Shown here one piece after another: positions 13,371 to 22,713 of a DNA stretch of 64,000 nucleotides (within the stretch, counting starts at the first letter, position 1; every line of letters starts with the position of its first letter). Below the pieces are notes generated by a model that saw nothing but the letters and a program-made list of their open reading frames with translations, ran no database searches and was not told where the DNA came from. The position numbers and the translations under genes are program-made. This DNA comes from Fremontodendron californicum (taxonomy: Eukaryota; Streptophyta; Magnoliopsida; Malvales; Malvaceae): the NCBI GenBank assembly GCA_030761205.1, contig JAULJL010000038.1:930001-994000 (forward strand). The letters are read 5' to 3'.

Positions 13371-14683
13371 ATATGTGTTTGAGGGTAATCAGATCAAGGA
13401 TCATTTCTTGAGGAGGATTCTCTTTGAAGCATTTGTCCCTTTTGGATTCTTCATTCCTTGTGACTTTTGCGTTTTTCTTTCCTCGTTCTTGGCTTTCAAT
13501 TTGCCATCGCTTCTTCACACATTTTTTTTGTTTTTCTTTTGTCTTTCTTGGCTTTCATTTTGCCATCTTTTCCTCTTCTTTTTTCTTTGACAGAGTGAGC
13601 CCGTATTTATTCGGAGCTCCATTTGCTTTGTATCTGTCTTTGAGCTAGGACTCATTTCTCAATGATCTTTGAAAAGATCTTTCCTCGCATTTGGCCCCCA
13701 GTGTAGAGGGTAATCCTTGATCAGGGTTTAAAGAAAAAAGAATTTTTTCGGCTTAAAAGGGGTGACTATGGATAATTTCTTGAAAAGCAATCCCCAGGGG
13801 AAATAGATATTCAGAATTTCATTTTGCACTTTGGAATCATCCGAATTCTCATATGCATGATATCACAAATTTTTTCATTTTTCATCGCATGCCCCAATGA
13901 TTCATGCGTTTAGTCCACCCTTATTCACTATGTATCCATCATTTCCACATATGATGCCCCAATTTGATTTAACCAATGAGAATTTGTATCAACGAGGAAC
14001 ATAGAAAGTCTAGGTCTGTACTGAAAAGGCTGAATTTCAAATCTGAGTTTTTTGAAGAGACAAGGAAAATATGACCCAAAAAACGGGTTTTCTCTGGGAC
14101 AAGGGATAATCTAGTTTAATCATTGTGCCCCAGGGTGTCAATCATGAAGTGATGTTTGGGTATTTGATGTTTTATGATCATTGGGAAAGGTCATGAATGG
14201 TTTTAGCACAATCTTGACACACACCAAATTATCAAAATCTAGATTCTTGAAAGAATGTCTCATTTGTTTGAATTTCAAGGAATTCGAAAAAATTTCAAAA
14301 AGTTCGTTCCTTTGTTCATAGCCTAGACTAAGATCTACGTCTTTGCTTATTCTGTGATGACAATGATTTTATGAAGTCAAATCATTCATATTCCTTGAAG
14401 CATTAGGTCTTTCAAGTGTTCTTGGTTTAAGAGATTTAGGCTTAGGAAAACCTAAAGAGAGGGGAGAAGGTATTGGGTCATTTGTAACACTGATCATCAA
14501 TCTTCTTGAGACTATCCATTATTAAAAATTCCTTAATGCTTATTTTTGCAAATTCAAGTTATTGTTAAAACACAACAAACACAAAGCATTTAAAATTCAT
14601 TTAATTCATGTAGATGTTAACATGAGACAAGTGCTTTCATCATCACAGAGTATAGAACTACATGCGTCAAAAACCTAATATGA
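13371..14683 (-). other. post-gag spacer of the Tat/Ogre element
   Basis: This 1.3-kb stretch downstream of gag in element sense has no long frame on the minus strand. The plus-strand frames at 13375 and 13424 are phenylalanine- and serine-rich readings of a T-rich tract. Related Tat elements have a weakly coding region between gag and the protease/RT frame, and this fits that place, but I see no protease active-site motif. AT minisatellite ends it at 13370. Confidence 0.5.
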
Positions 14684-16132
14684 TCATGCACAATGTTTCT
14701 TATGACACTTGGCTTCCCCATCTTCAAAACTAATCGAGCCAGCCTTGATGAGATCTCTGACCTTATACTTCAAAACGGGGCAGTTCTCTGTTGAGTGACC
14801 TTGATTGCCAGAATGGTACCCACAACACTCATTAGCATCATACCAGCTCGGATAAGGGGGCTTCAGAGTCTCTATTTGCATAGGTGTCACAAGGTGATTC
14901 TGGATGAGTTGAGGTAGTAGCTCACTGTATGTCACAGGAATCGGGTCAACCTGATTTCTTTTTCGCTTTTTATGCCCCCTTCGATTATTCCTAAGGGTGT
15001 TCGATTGATAGACAGATGTAAATTCTGGTCTAGTTGCAGTCATTGGTTGGTAAGGATAAAAACCTTGAGAGACATTGTTCAGGGTAGAGTAAAATGGCTG
15101 GTACGAGGAGAATTGGGGAGGTGGGACAAAGTCTTCCACGACTTGGGTATCTTCCTTTTTCTTTTCAGATGCCCCATTTTTATTGGTATTGAATGTTCTT
15201 TCTCCTTTAATTTTCCCATCCTTAATAGCATTCTCAATCATCTCCCCTGAAATTACCATGTTCGAAAAATTCTTCGTGGTGTTGCCGACAAGTCTATCGT
15301 AGTATGGGGCCTGTAGTGTATTCACAAAAAGGATAGTGGTTTCCTTCTGAGTTAAAGGTGGTTGTACTTGGGCGGCCAGGCTCATCCACCGTTGCGCATA
15401 TTCTTTGAAGCTCTCAGTAGCTCTTTTCTTCATATTTTGCAAGGTGAGACGGTCAAGCGCCGTGTCGGTCATATGCTTGTACTGGTTTAGAAAAGCCCTA
15501 GCCAAATCATTCCAAGAGCGAATCCGATCCTTGCTCAACTGACTATACCACCTAATAGCGGACCCGCTGAGGCTATCCTGAAAGCAGTGAATCAAAAGCT
15601 TATCATTATCTATATGACTTGTCATCTTCCGACAGAACATAGTGATATGGGCTGACGGATCGGTCGTCCCATCATATTTCACAAAGTCAGGGATCTTGAA
15701 CTTAGGAGGAATGACTATATCGAGGACCAAACATCGTTCTTTCGCATCTAAACATCCAAATACATCTGTACTTTCTACTACCCAGAGCCTTTCATCTAAC
15801 AACTGATATTTCCCTTGGGAATCTGCCAACTCAACCTCATTTACTGCAACCCTTTTCAACTTTGCCTGTTCAGCTGGATCATCTGAGTTTAGGACATTGA
15901 CTGTGTTCTGGGCATCAATCATTATGACCTCATTCTGACCTTTTTGTGCATCTAACTCTTTCCTGGCGACAAAGTTTTCTGTGTATCCTTTTCCCTTGAT
16001 TACGGTAGACATTAGCTCCATCAATTTAGTCATCTGATCCTTAGATTCTGCTTGAGACTTTGCCAGCTGTTCTCGCAATTCTTTCTGTTCCCTTTCCATT
16101 TTTTCCATTCGGGCAACTTGTTCATCCTCCAT
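14684..16132 (-). CDS. gag: Tat/Ogre-type Gag polyprotein
   Basis: The 482-residue frame is intact. Gag forms the cytoplasmic particle that packages element RNA. Residues 1-45 are charged and heptad-like (EKMEREQKELREQLAKSQAE), a likely coiled coil. Residues about 145-300 match the retrotransposon Gag core: PDFVKYDGTTDPSAHI, then WYSQLS, SWNDLARAFLNQY and FKEYAQRW. Residues about 370-430 are basic and proline-rich (RRGHKKRKR). Near the C-terminus is a single C437-X2-H440-X5-H446-X4-C451 knuckle followed by LKYKVRDLI, the arrangement usual in Tat-lineage Gag. The start methionine is the first in frame and precedes the coiled coil. No protease is fused. It lies 866 bp downstream of the gag-related ORF. 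Function is inferred from family motifs; expression is unknown. Confidence 0.88.
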   Translation of the reverse strand: MEDEQVARMEKMEREQKELREQLAKSQAESKDQMTKLMELMSTVIKGKGYTENFVARKELDAQKGQNEVIMIDAQNTVNVLNSDDPAEQAKLKRVAVNEVELADSQGKYQLLDERLWVVESTDVFGCLDAKERCLVLDIVIPPKFKIPDFVKYDGTTDPSAHITMFCRKMTSHIDNDKLLIHCFQDSLSGSAIRWYSQLSKDRIRSWNDLARAFLNQYKHMTDTALDRLTLQNMKKRATESFKEYAQRWMSLAAQVQPPLTQKETTILFVNTLQAPYYDRLVGNTTKNFSNMVISGEMIENAIKDGKIKGERTFNTNKNGASEKKKEDTQVVEDFVPPPQFSSYQPFYSTLNNVSQGFYPYQPMTATRPEFTSVYQSNTLRNNRRGHKKRKRNQVDPIPVTYSELLPQLIQNHLVTPMQIETLKPPYPSWYDANECCGYHSGNQGHSTENCPVLKYKVRDLIKAGSISFEDGEAKCHKKHCA

Positions 16133-16998
16133 AGCACTAGCCTGTATTAAAAGGGTACTCAGTACTTCTTCTGATTTGAAATGGAAATTCTTTCAAAAAC
16201 TCCTAAAGCCAAGCCAACTTCTGTTTTATTTCCCCCAAATGTATGTCATGATGAATCAGCCATGAATGCAATTTGATGCATGTGAAGCCTAAACAATATG
16301 ATGTATGGATATATATAGTGGAAACATGCTAACCATGTATGTAATAAATGCAATCACAATGCCAACATGTTGCAAACAAAGAATAAACAAATCAACACAT
16401 GGATATATGCAATGACTAATCATGTGCATTTTAGCATATTTCCCAATGAATGATCATATATCCTATGAATGCAACACGGTGTTAATTATGATACATGCAA
16501 ACAATGAATGATTGATACAGAGTATATACAAAGAAAATCATGCTAACCATGTGTGTCATGAATGCGACCTAATGCTAATCATGATGTATGTAATAAGCAA
16601 ATTAATGCATGGATATATACAGAAAAATCATGATGATTATGAATGCATAAATGCAACCTGATGCTAACATGATACATGTATGAATGTATGGTATGACCAC
16701 TAATTGATCGGATGCAAAATGCAAAAAGGGAAGATATCACGGAGGAAATAAGAATCGGAGGAACTTAATCATCAACCTCTCATAAATTTGAAACATAATC
16801 AATTCATTCCCATATCAACATTCACAATGGTATAAACCATGTTTTACAAAATTTGAACAGTGGTTAAAACTGTCTTTACAAGCACTTTATTCTTCCTAGC
16901 ATCCTAAGGCTATAAGAGCCGGCTATTGAAAAAGTGAAATCCTATTACATCATATACGACCGAAGTCTTTCCACCTCAATGCTGTAAATCTCCCAATC
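16133..16998 (-). other. spacer between the extra ORF and gag
   Basis: About 870 bp with no convincing frame. Much of it is built from loosely repeated 'catgatgcatg' and 'atgaatgcaa' steps with TATATAC tracts, and it resembles the leader at 17940-18420. The segment at 16153-16186, just upstream of gag, recurs as the complement at 34879-34911. Confidence 0.6.
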
Positions 16999-17934
16999 CT
17001 AATGGCGCTTTCCCAGTCCTTTATCAATCAGTGTCGTTGGATCCAACCACTTGGCATTTATAAGAGTTTGCACTTTCTTTTTGAATGGTATACAGTCTTC
17101 AATGTTATGGCCAACAATTCCATAGTGATAATCACATCTTGCATTTGGATTATACCCATTTGGATATGGTGGTAACAGGGGTTTCAATGGGATACAGGCA
17201 ACCATGTGATTTTGGATCAGTATAGGGAGAAGCTCTCGGTAGCTAATTGGAAGGGGATCAAAAGGCCTTTGTCGTTTCTTAGTCACATTGAACCTAGGAG
17301 TTGGGGCACTTGGTGGTGGCACTAAGGTCCGAACCGGAGTGTTTACATGGAGATGTGACGGAAACACATGGTAAGGGTATGGATTTGGACACGGGGCCTT
17401 TGGAGGTTGTACAGAGCTCGAGGTTCCTACCACAGATACTGGATAAGGTGATTGATGAGGGAAATAGTATGAACTGGCAGTTGTTGGTGATGGAGTGGGA
17501 TTCAGGAATCCCGTAGTGGTCATCCCAATGGACGATTGGACCATAGTAGGGTGGGGATACTGGTTTGGACCTAGAACAGTTTGCAGGTATGGTATAGGAT
17601 CCAAGATTTCTATCTTTGGTATCAGGCTCTCAGGTTTAATCATTTTCACGATTTTGTCCACAATTTCATCAGGATTGCAACCTTTGTGGCATTGATAAGT
17701 GCAGGATCCAGCAAGGATTGTATGTTCTGGACCTAATGGTTTTGGTTGATCCGAAGACAATACTGAGCCCTGAGAAAGTTCCTTTTTACTTTTACCCATA
17801 TCCTCAACCATTTTCAGCAATTTGGCAAGTTGTTCTTTCACTTCCCAGATTTCATGTCTACATTCATCTTGGTTGCGTTCCAGAACACCCAATCGTTCCT
17901 CCGATTCATTCCTCATATCTCGAACCCCTTTCAT
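16999..17934 (-). CDS. Ogre-like extra ORF upstream of gag, gag-derived C-terminus
   Basis: The 311-residue frame is intact. Residues 1-53 look like a charged coiled coil (LGVLERNQDECRHEIWEVKE). Residues 70-110 include a stretch with CTYQCHKGC. Residues 115-225 are rich in proline, serine and tyrosine. The last 90 residues parallel the C-terminus of the downstream Gag: RPFDPLPISYRELLPILIQ against QVDPIPVTYSELLPQLIQ, then C267-X2-H270-X5-H276-X4-C281 and KKKVQTLI. The central Gag core (capsid-like) is missing. Ogre elements are known to carry an ORF1 of unknown function upstream of gag, and this may be its equivalent. It could instead be a second gag that lost its core by deletion. Its unbroken frame favours a retained product, but that is inference. 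Confidence 0.75.
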   Translation of the reverse strand: MKGVRDMRNESEERLGVLERNQDECRHEIWEVKEQLAKLLKMVEDMGKSKKELSQGSVLSSDQPKPLGPEHTILAGSCTYQCHKGCNPDEIVDKIVKMIKPESLIPKIEILDPIPYLQTVLGPNQYPHPTMVQSSIGMTTTGFLNPTPSPTTASSYYFPHQSPYPVSVVGTSSSVQPPKAPCPNPYPYHVFPSHLHVNTPVRTLVPPPSAPTPRFNVTKKRQRPFDPLPISYRELLPILIQNHMVACIPLKPLLPPYPNGYNPNARCDYHYGIVGHNIEDCIPFKKKVQTLINAKWLDPTTLIDKGLGKRH

Positions 17935-19595
17935 GCAAATGGAAATGTCATGAGATTAAGAATACAATTATGAATGTACATGCTCTATTCCTATGTGCAT
18001 GAATATACTGATGATTAATGCATGAACATATACAGAGAAATTACGATGACTATGTATGCTATGGATGCAATCTAATGCCAACATGATGCATTTAAAAAAA
18101 ATGAATAAATTGATGCACAAGTATATACAAATAATGACCATGTATGTATTCTACAACTAATGACCATGCATGTTATGATGTCAAAATGAATACATGCGGA
18201 GAATAAATGAATTAATACCAAGGTAGATACAAAGAATGACCATGTATATCACAAATGTATTCTACAATGAAGAACCATGCATGCTATGATGTCAAAATGA
18301 TACATGCTAAGAATAAATGAATTAATATAAAGGTAGGTACAAAGAATGACCATGTATATCACAAATGTATTCTACAATGAAGAACCATGCATGTTAGGAC
18401 TGTGGCATGATGTCAAAATGATACAAATAAATTAACCAATGATTGGTGGGACTTAAATCTTGATTATTCAAAAATCTCATTATGCAAGATTTGCCTCCAA
18501 ATTTATGATTTTTTTTTTTAAATATGTTTTTTTTTTTATGAAAAACCAACCATATTATTTTCAAAAGAATTTCGGGGTAGTGGATCCTACTATGGTACAA
18601 TGTTCAAATGTTCATGTGAGACTATTGGTTTTATGAAATCATCAAATGAAATTACCAACTGTTTATTGCAAAGAATGAGATCAATAATACAACCAAAAAT
18701 GTACATGCTCTATTCACACATGCATGAAATGTGCAACATGCAAAAATGTTTGAAAAAGGATTTTTTTTTTTTTTAATTTTTTTTTAAAACAGCTAATGAA
18801 CATTTGCCCCTACAATATCTGCTTATTTAGGCATCACGATGCCTTCGAGGCGGAGTATCACATTTATTACGGGCGATGTACGTATATCGTTGCCCGATCT
18901 ACCACACTTATTCAGAGTGTAAAATAGGTAACAAAAGGTTTAGAAATGTCCCTCCATGTGTTCCTATTTTCGGTATATCTAACGAAAATCCGGCATGGCT
19001 TCGCCTAGGTTCACTATATGAGGGTGAATCGGTTCTAAGGCCCCGAATTGTTCCTCACTGTCGCCGGTGAAGGCTAGTAAGGCACCTCGATAAAAGCGGG
19101 TTTGATTCGTTAGAGTATATTTTCCTATGCCCATACGGAGGATTATCACGAAGGCATTAGGTACTTTATACTCCGAAAGTGTTTCACTAGCCCATACGGA
19201 GGATCAATCACAAAGGCTTAGTTACTTCACTCCCACTTAAAAGGACGGAACCCGGGTATAGGATTCATGATATGCAAATGCAAATACAGTGTGTGCGGAG
19301 GAACAAAACAAACCTGTCACCACCTATTCTACACCCCTTATTCTAAATGCCCCAACAAGATTAAACAACATAAATCATCAATTAACCAATAAATACATAT
19401 ATGCACCAAAATAACCAGAGAACAATTATAATATGTATGCAGATGAATATGGACATATTTAAAAACATTTTATTAATTTTTTTTAAATTATTCTTAATTT
19501 TTTTAAAATGTGAGAATTAAAATTAAATACCAATTAAACCAACAAAACCGAGACTTTGATAACACATGACTAATTCTAGGCCTGACTCTCTAGTG
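17935..19595 (-). other. long 5' leader of the Tat/Ogre element
   Basis: A leader of about 1.66 kb lies between the primer-binding site and the extra ORF. It contains a 110-bp tandem repeat (18150-18415), poly-T/poly-A runs near 18500-18540 and 18755-18790, and a GC-richer block (18830-19260). That block carries two copies of 'cccatacggagga' (near 19131 and 19193) with 'aaggc' spacing. No credible coding frame is seen; the 64- and 68-residue frames here are incidental. Long leaders are usual in Ogre-type elements. Confidence 0.6.
18150..18415. repeat. 110-bp tandem repeat in the leader
   Basis: The phrase AAAGAATGACCATGTATATC recurs with its ends at matching points 110 bp apart (18231 and 18341), along with 'attctacaatgaagaaccatgcatg' and 'gatgtcaaaatgatacatgc' blocks. 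There are about 2.4 imperfect units. Confidence 0.8.
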
Positions 19596-19613
19596 TCCCC
19601 AGCGGAGTCGCGA
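19596..19613 (-). other. primer-binding site, tRNA-Arg type
   Basis: On the minus strand this reads TCGCGACTCCGCTGGGGA, three bases inside the LTR end at 19617. It differs at one position from TGGCGACTCCGCTGGGGA, the tRNA-Arg-complementary site I associate with Ogre/Tat elements. It primes minus-strand DNA synthesis. The mismatch lies at the end that pairs with the tRNA 3' terminus. Confidence 0.7.
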
Positions 19614-19616
19614 AGC

Positions 19617-21009
19617 TGTCGCAACCTAAAAAATAACGAGTCTCATCGCAAGACTTTATTATTCGTTAAGCGTGACATTTAAAAAAAACCAAGGAAAAGT
19701 CAACTTAATTCCTCTAGAAAAATGAAGGTTTTGAAAATGACCTTGAAAAAGACATGGAGTCGCCACCAATCTTTTTTAGCTAGGTGTGATCGGCCACCTA
19801 TTAAAACCGGTTTTATAAAATATTTTAAAAATTAATTAAAACACTTTTAAAACCAATTTCAAGTCTGCGTTATAAACCATAGAAATCAAAGAAGCGGGTT
19901 CGGGAGTCGGTTACGTGCGGGGAAGGATTAGCACCCCACAATGGCCGTATAAATCGGTACCTTATTAATCGTGTGTTATCTCAAATATCGGTAAAAAAGT
20001 TGGTTTTAAATTTAGTATTTCAAGTTAATTCCCAATTTAAAGAAAAATAATTCCATTTTTAATTGAAAATGATTCGGAATTTATAAATTCAAAATTTTCC
20101 TATATTCCCCAACAAACGTGGCAAAATATAGAAATTTTTATTAGTTTTGGAAAACGTTCTGAATCATTCTCTTTTTTTGAAAGAAAGATATTCCTTTATT
20201 AATGATAATTGATGATATTCCCTCCAGCAAACCCTGTAGAGAACTCATGAATTATTTTAACTCGGGAATATCTTTATTTTTTATTGAAAAATCATTATCC
20301 TTTTGAAAACATTTTAAAAGATATGAATGTATATGCATGACATAAATAAAATGACATAGCAAAAATCTAAATAATATAATGCTTCCTAAATGATATGTTA
20401 TAATGTAAATGCCTTAGCATATTCTAAATGAAATGAAATAAAAGCCTTAGCATATTCTAAATGAAATGAAATATCCTAAGTTATATGACATATTATAAAT
20501 AAAATGAAATGACCTAGGTAACATAGTATATTCTATATGAGATGCACAAAATTTAAATGACATGGAAATATGGATGATATGGCATATAATTTAAATGACA
20601 TAAAATATAAAATAATGCTATCATATAATATGCATGAAAATAATAATGAAAATAATAATGCATGAACATAGTATATGCTAAATAATATGACAAAAAGAAT
20701 AACTAAATAAAAAGCATAGGATATCATGAAATATTCCAAATCATATAATAAACAATATAACATAACTTAAAATCATAACAATATCATAGAAATTATGATA
20801 GCAAAAAACACATATTATATAAAAATGCATGAATATGAAAATGCAATGCATGAAAATGTATTTTTTCCTTTAATTAAGGAAATTCGTATATCTAAAAAGA
20901 TATACGGCTACCTTAGGAAAATATGTCAAATTAAATATTCTAAAACCAAAATACTTTGTGATTGTTTGAAAACAATTTTGGAAAGCTTGAATTAAAAGTA
21001 AAAACTGGG
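19617..21009 (-). repeat. 5' LTR of the Tat/Ogre element, truncated
   Basis: It begins on the plus strand with TGTCGCAACCTAAAAAATAA and is collinear with 57088-58117 of the solo LTR and with the complement of 34909-36361. LTR sense is minus, so this is the R/U5 side ending in GGTTGCGACA next to the primer site. Homology stops within AAAACTGGG (21001-21009), where AT minisatellite begins. The U3 part, including the promoter, is absent, so this copy is unlikely to be transcribed from its own LTR. Confidence 0.85.
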
Positions 21010-21568
21010 AATATATACAATTACATAGATATATTATTACAATTACATAAATATATTACATAGATATATTACAATTACATTGATATATTTATGTAGTACA
21101 ATTATATTACATAGATATCTATGTAATATATCTATGTAATTGTAATGTATCTATGTAATTGTAATATGTCTATGTAATTGTAATATATATCTATGCAATT
21201 GTAATTATAATATATCTAATGTGTAACTATAATAAATATATTTATGTAATATATCTATGTAATATTACATAGATACATTATTAATTGTAATATATTTATG
21301 TAATTGTAATATATTTATGTAATTGTAATATATCTATGCAATTGTAATATCTATGTAATATATCTATGTAATTGTAAAGTATCTATGTAATATATCTATG
21401 TAATTGTAAATATATCTATGTAATTGTAATATATCTACGTAATTGTAATATATCTATGTAATATATCTATGTAATTGTAATATATTTAAGTAATTGTAAT
21501 ATATTTGTGTAATACATTGTAATATATCTATGTAATTGTAATATATCTATGTAACTGTAGTATATCTA
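21010..21568. repeat. AT-rich 19-bp minisatellite array 4
   Basis: About 560 bp of the same 19-bp and 13-bp units with an orientation change near 21115-21130 and a short inverted piece near 21260. It directly abuts the CACTA terminus at 21569. Confidence 0.85.
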
Positions 21569-22713
21569 CACTATAAACAAATTTCTATATAGACGGTCCA
21601 AAAAGTGTTGGTAAAACTCTAAAATCCGTCGCTAAAAGTCCTAAAACCCTATACCGACGGTCAAAATGACTATTCCGACAAAAAATTAAGCGACGGTAAA
21701 ACCCTCGTCGGTATAGACCTATACCGACGGAAAAGGTGACTGTTGGAATAGGATGTATAACCTATACCGACAGTTTTAGACGTCACTAATGTTACTACCA
21801 TCGGTATAGCCTATGTTGGGGTAGCCTCTTTTGCTTTTACCTATACCGACGGATTTTGTATCTGTCAATATAGGTACCGCATCTATACCGACGGCTTTTG
21901 TATCCGTAGGTATAGATACCGTATCTATACTGACGGCTTTTGTATCCGTCGATATAGATATCGTATCTATACCGACGGCTTTTGTATCAGTAGGTATAGA
22001 TATCGTATCTATACCGACGGCTTTTGTATCCGTTGGTATAGATACCATAGATAAAAATATACCGACGGTTTTTTTTTTTTGTTGCATCCGTCGGTATAGA
22101 TTAAAATGTAAAATATACAATTAACCTATAGCGACAGTTTGTCGTAAATTTACTAACGGTTTAGTCCGTCAGTATACTATACATTTTTTGTTGTTATATG
22201 AACTGTCAGTATAGAGGTCCGAGCGTCGGTAAAAATAAAATTTTATCATATTTTTCAATTACTAATATTGATATATTTATAATTTAATCCAAGATATTTC
22301 ATATAAAAAAAAAAAACCATTATAAGAAAGTACAAAATATTTCATAATATAAAAATAAAATTACAAATAAATTGTGTTAATTATATAACTTTTACAAGCT
22401 AAATAGAAGTCGCAAGCTAAAGTCATAATACAGTCTTAAAATTGAAAATTAGCAATCCAAACACAAAGTAAATAAGCAATCCAAATACATAAAGTGAAAT
22501 AAGCAATCCAAATCTCTTAAATATTCCTATGGAGTAGCATTTGCATAAAATTGACAAATATTATACAATTAAAAGCAATTAAGTAGTGAAGTCAATATAG
22601 AAGAATAAAATAATCAAGTAGTTTACCATCTTCATTTTCATTAACTTGATGACTAGAAGTTGAAGACCTTATTATTGGTGACAAATTTGGAGCACTACCA
22701 GCATCAAATATAT
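21569..22713. mobile_element. CACTA transposon terminal fragment
   Basis: It starts with CACTATAAACAAATTTCTAT, which has the CACTA-type terminal form. The next 650 bp hold about 20 copies of a TATACCGACGG-like motif on both strands, the dense subterminal repeats that bind transposase in En/Spm elements. From about 22250 the sequence is AT-rich and non-repetitive. The minus strand at 22710-22625 can be read as a short coding tail (SAPNLSPIIRSSTSS) followed by a GTAAAC donor-like sequence, possibly an exon edge of the transposon gene. The opposite end is missing and AT minisatellite begins at about 22714. Frames at 21776-22120 and 21831-22124 are only readings of the repeat. Confidence 0.75.
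21640..22215. repeat. subterminal TATACCGACGG repeat cluster
   Basis: Forward TATACCGACGG copies (for example at 21651, 21720, 21843, 21886, 21967, 22009) alternate with reverse CCGTCGGTATA-like copies. Between about 21840 and 22060 forward copies recur every 41-43 bp, each followed by an inverted partner, so every unit is an imperfect hairpin. In En/Spm elements such motifs are transposase-binding sites; binding here is inferred. Confidence 0.8.

Larger units (their letters stand above)
13371..21009 (-). mobile_element. Tat/Ogre-like Ty3/gypsy retrotransposon, 5' half
   Basis: Reading on the minus strand, the order is: partial 5' LTR (21009 to 19617), primer-binding site (19613-19596), long leader, extra ORF (17934-16999), gag (16132-14684) and a post-gag spacer down to 13371. 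There AT minisatellite cuts the element before protease and reverse transcriptase. An additional ORF ahead of gag, very long LTRs and a tRNA-Arg-type primer site fit the Tat lineage, Ogre group, as known from legumes and other dicots. No pol, polypurine tract or 3' LTR belongs to this copy here. The pol at 36362-48541 could be from the same family but is on the other strand. Confidence 0.8.

Noticed and set aside
14972..18002. Plus-strand frames at 14972, 17301, 17495 and 17718
   Set aside because: Opposite-strand shadows of Gag and the extra ORF.
21776..22124. Overlapping open frames of 114 and 97 residues on opposite strands with 14-residue repeats
   Set aside because: Both are translations of the regular CACTA subterminal repeat; a period of about 42 bp keeps both strands open. 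No start context or domain.
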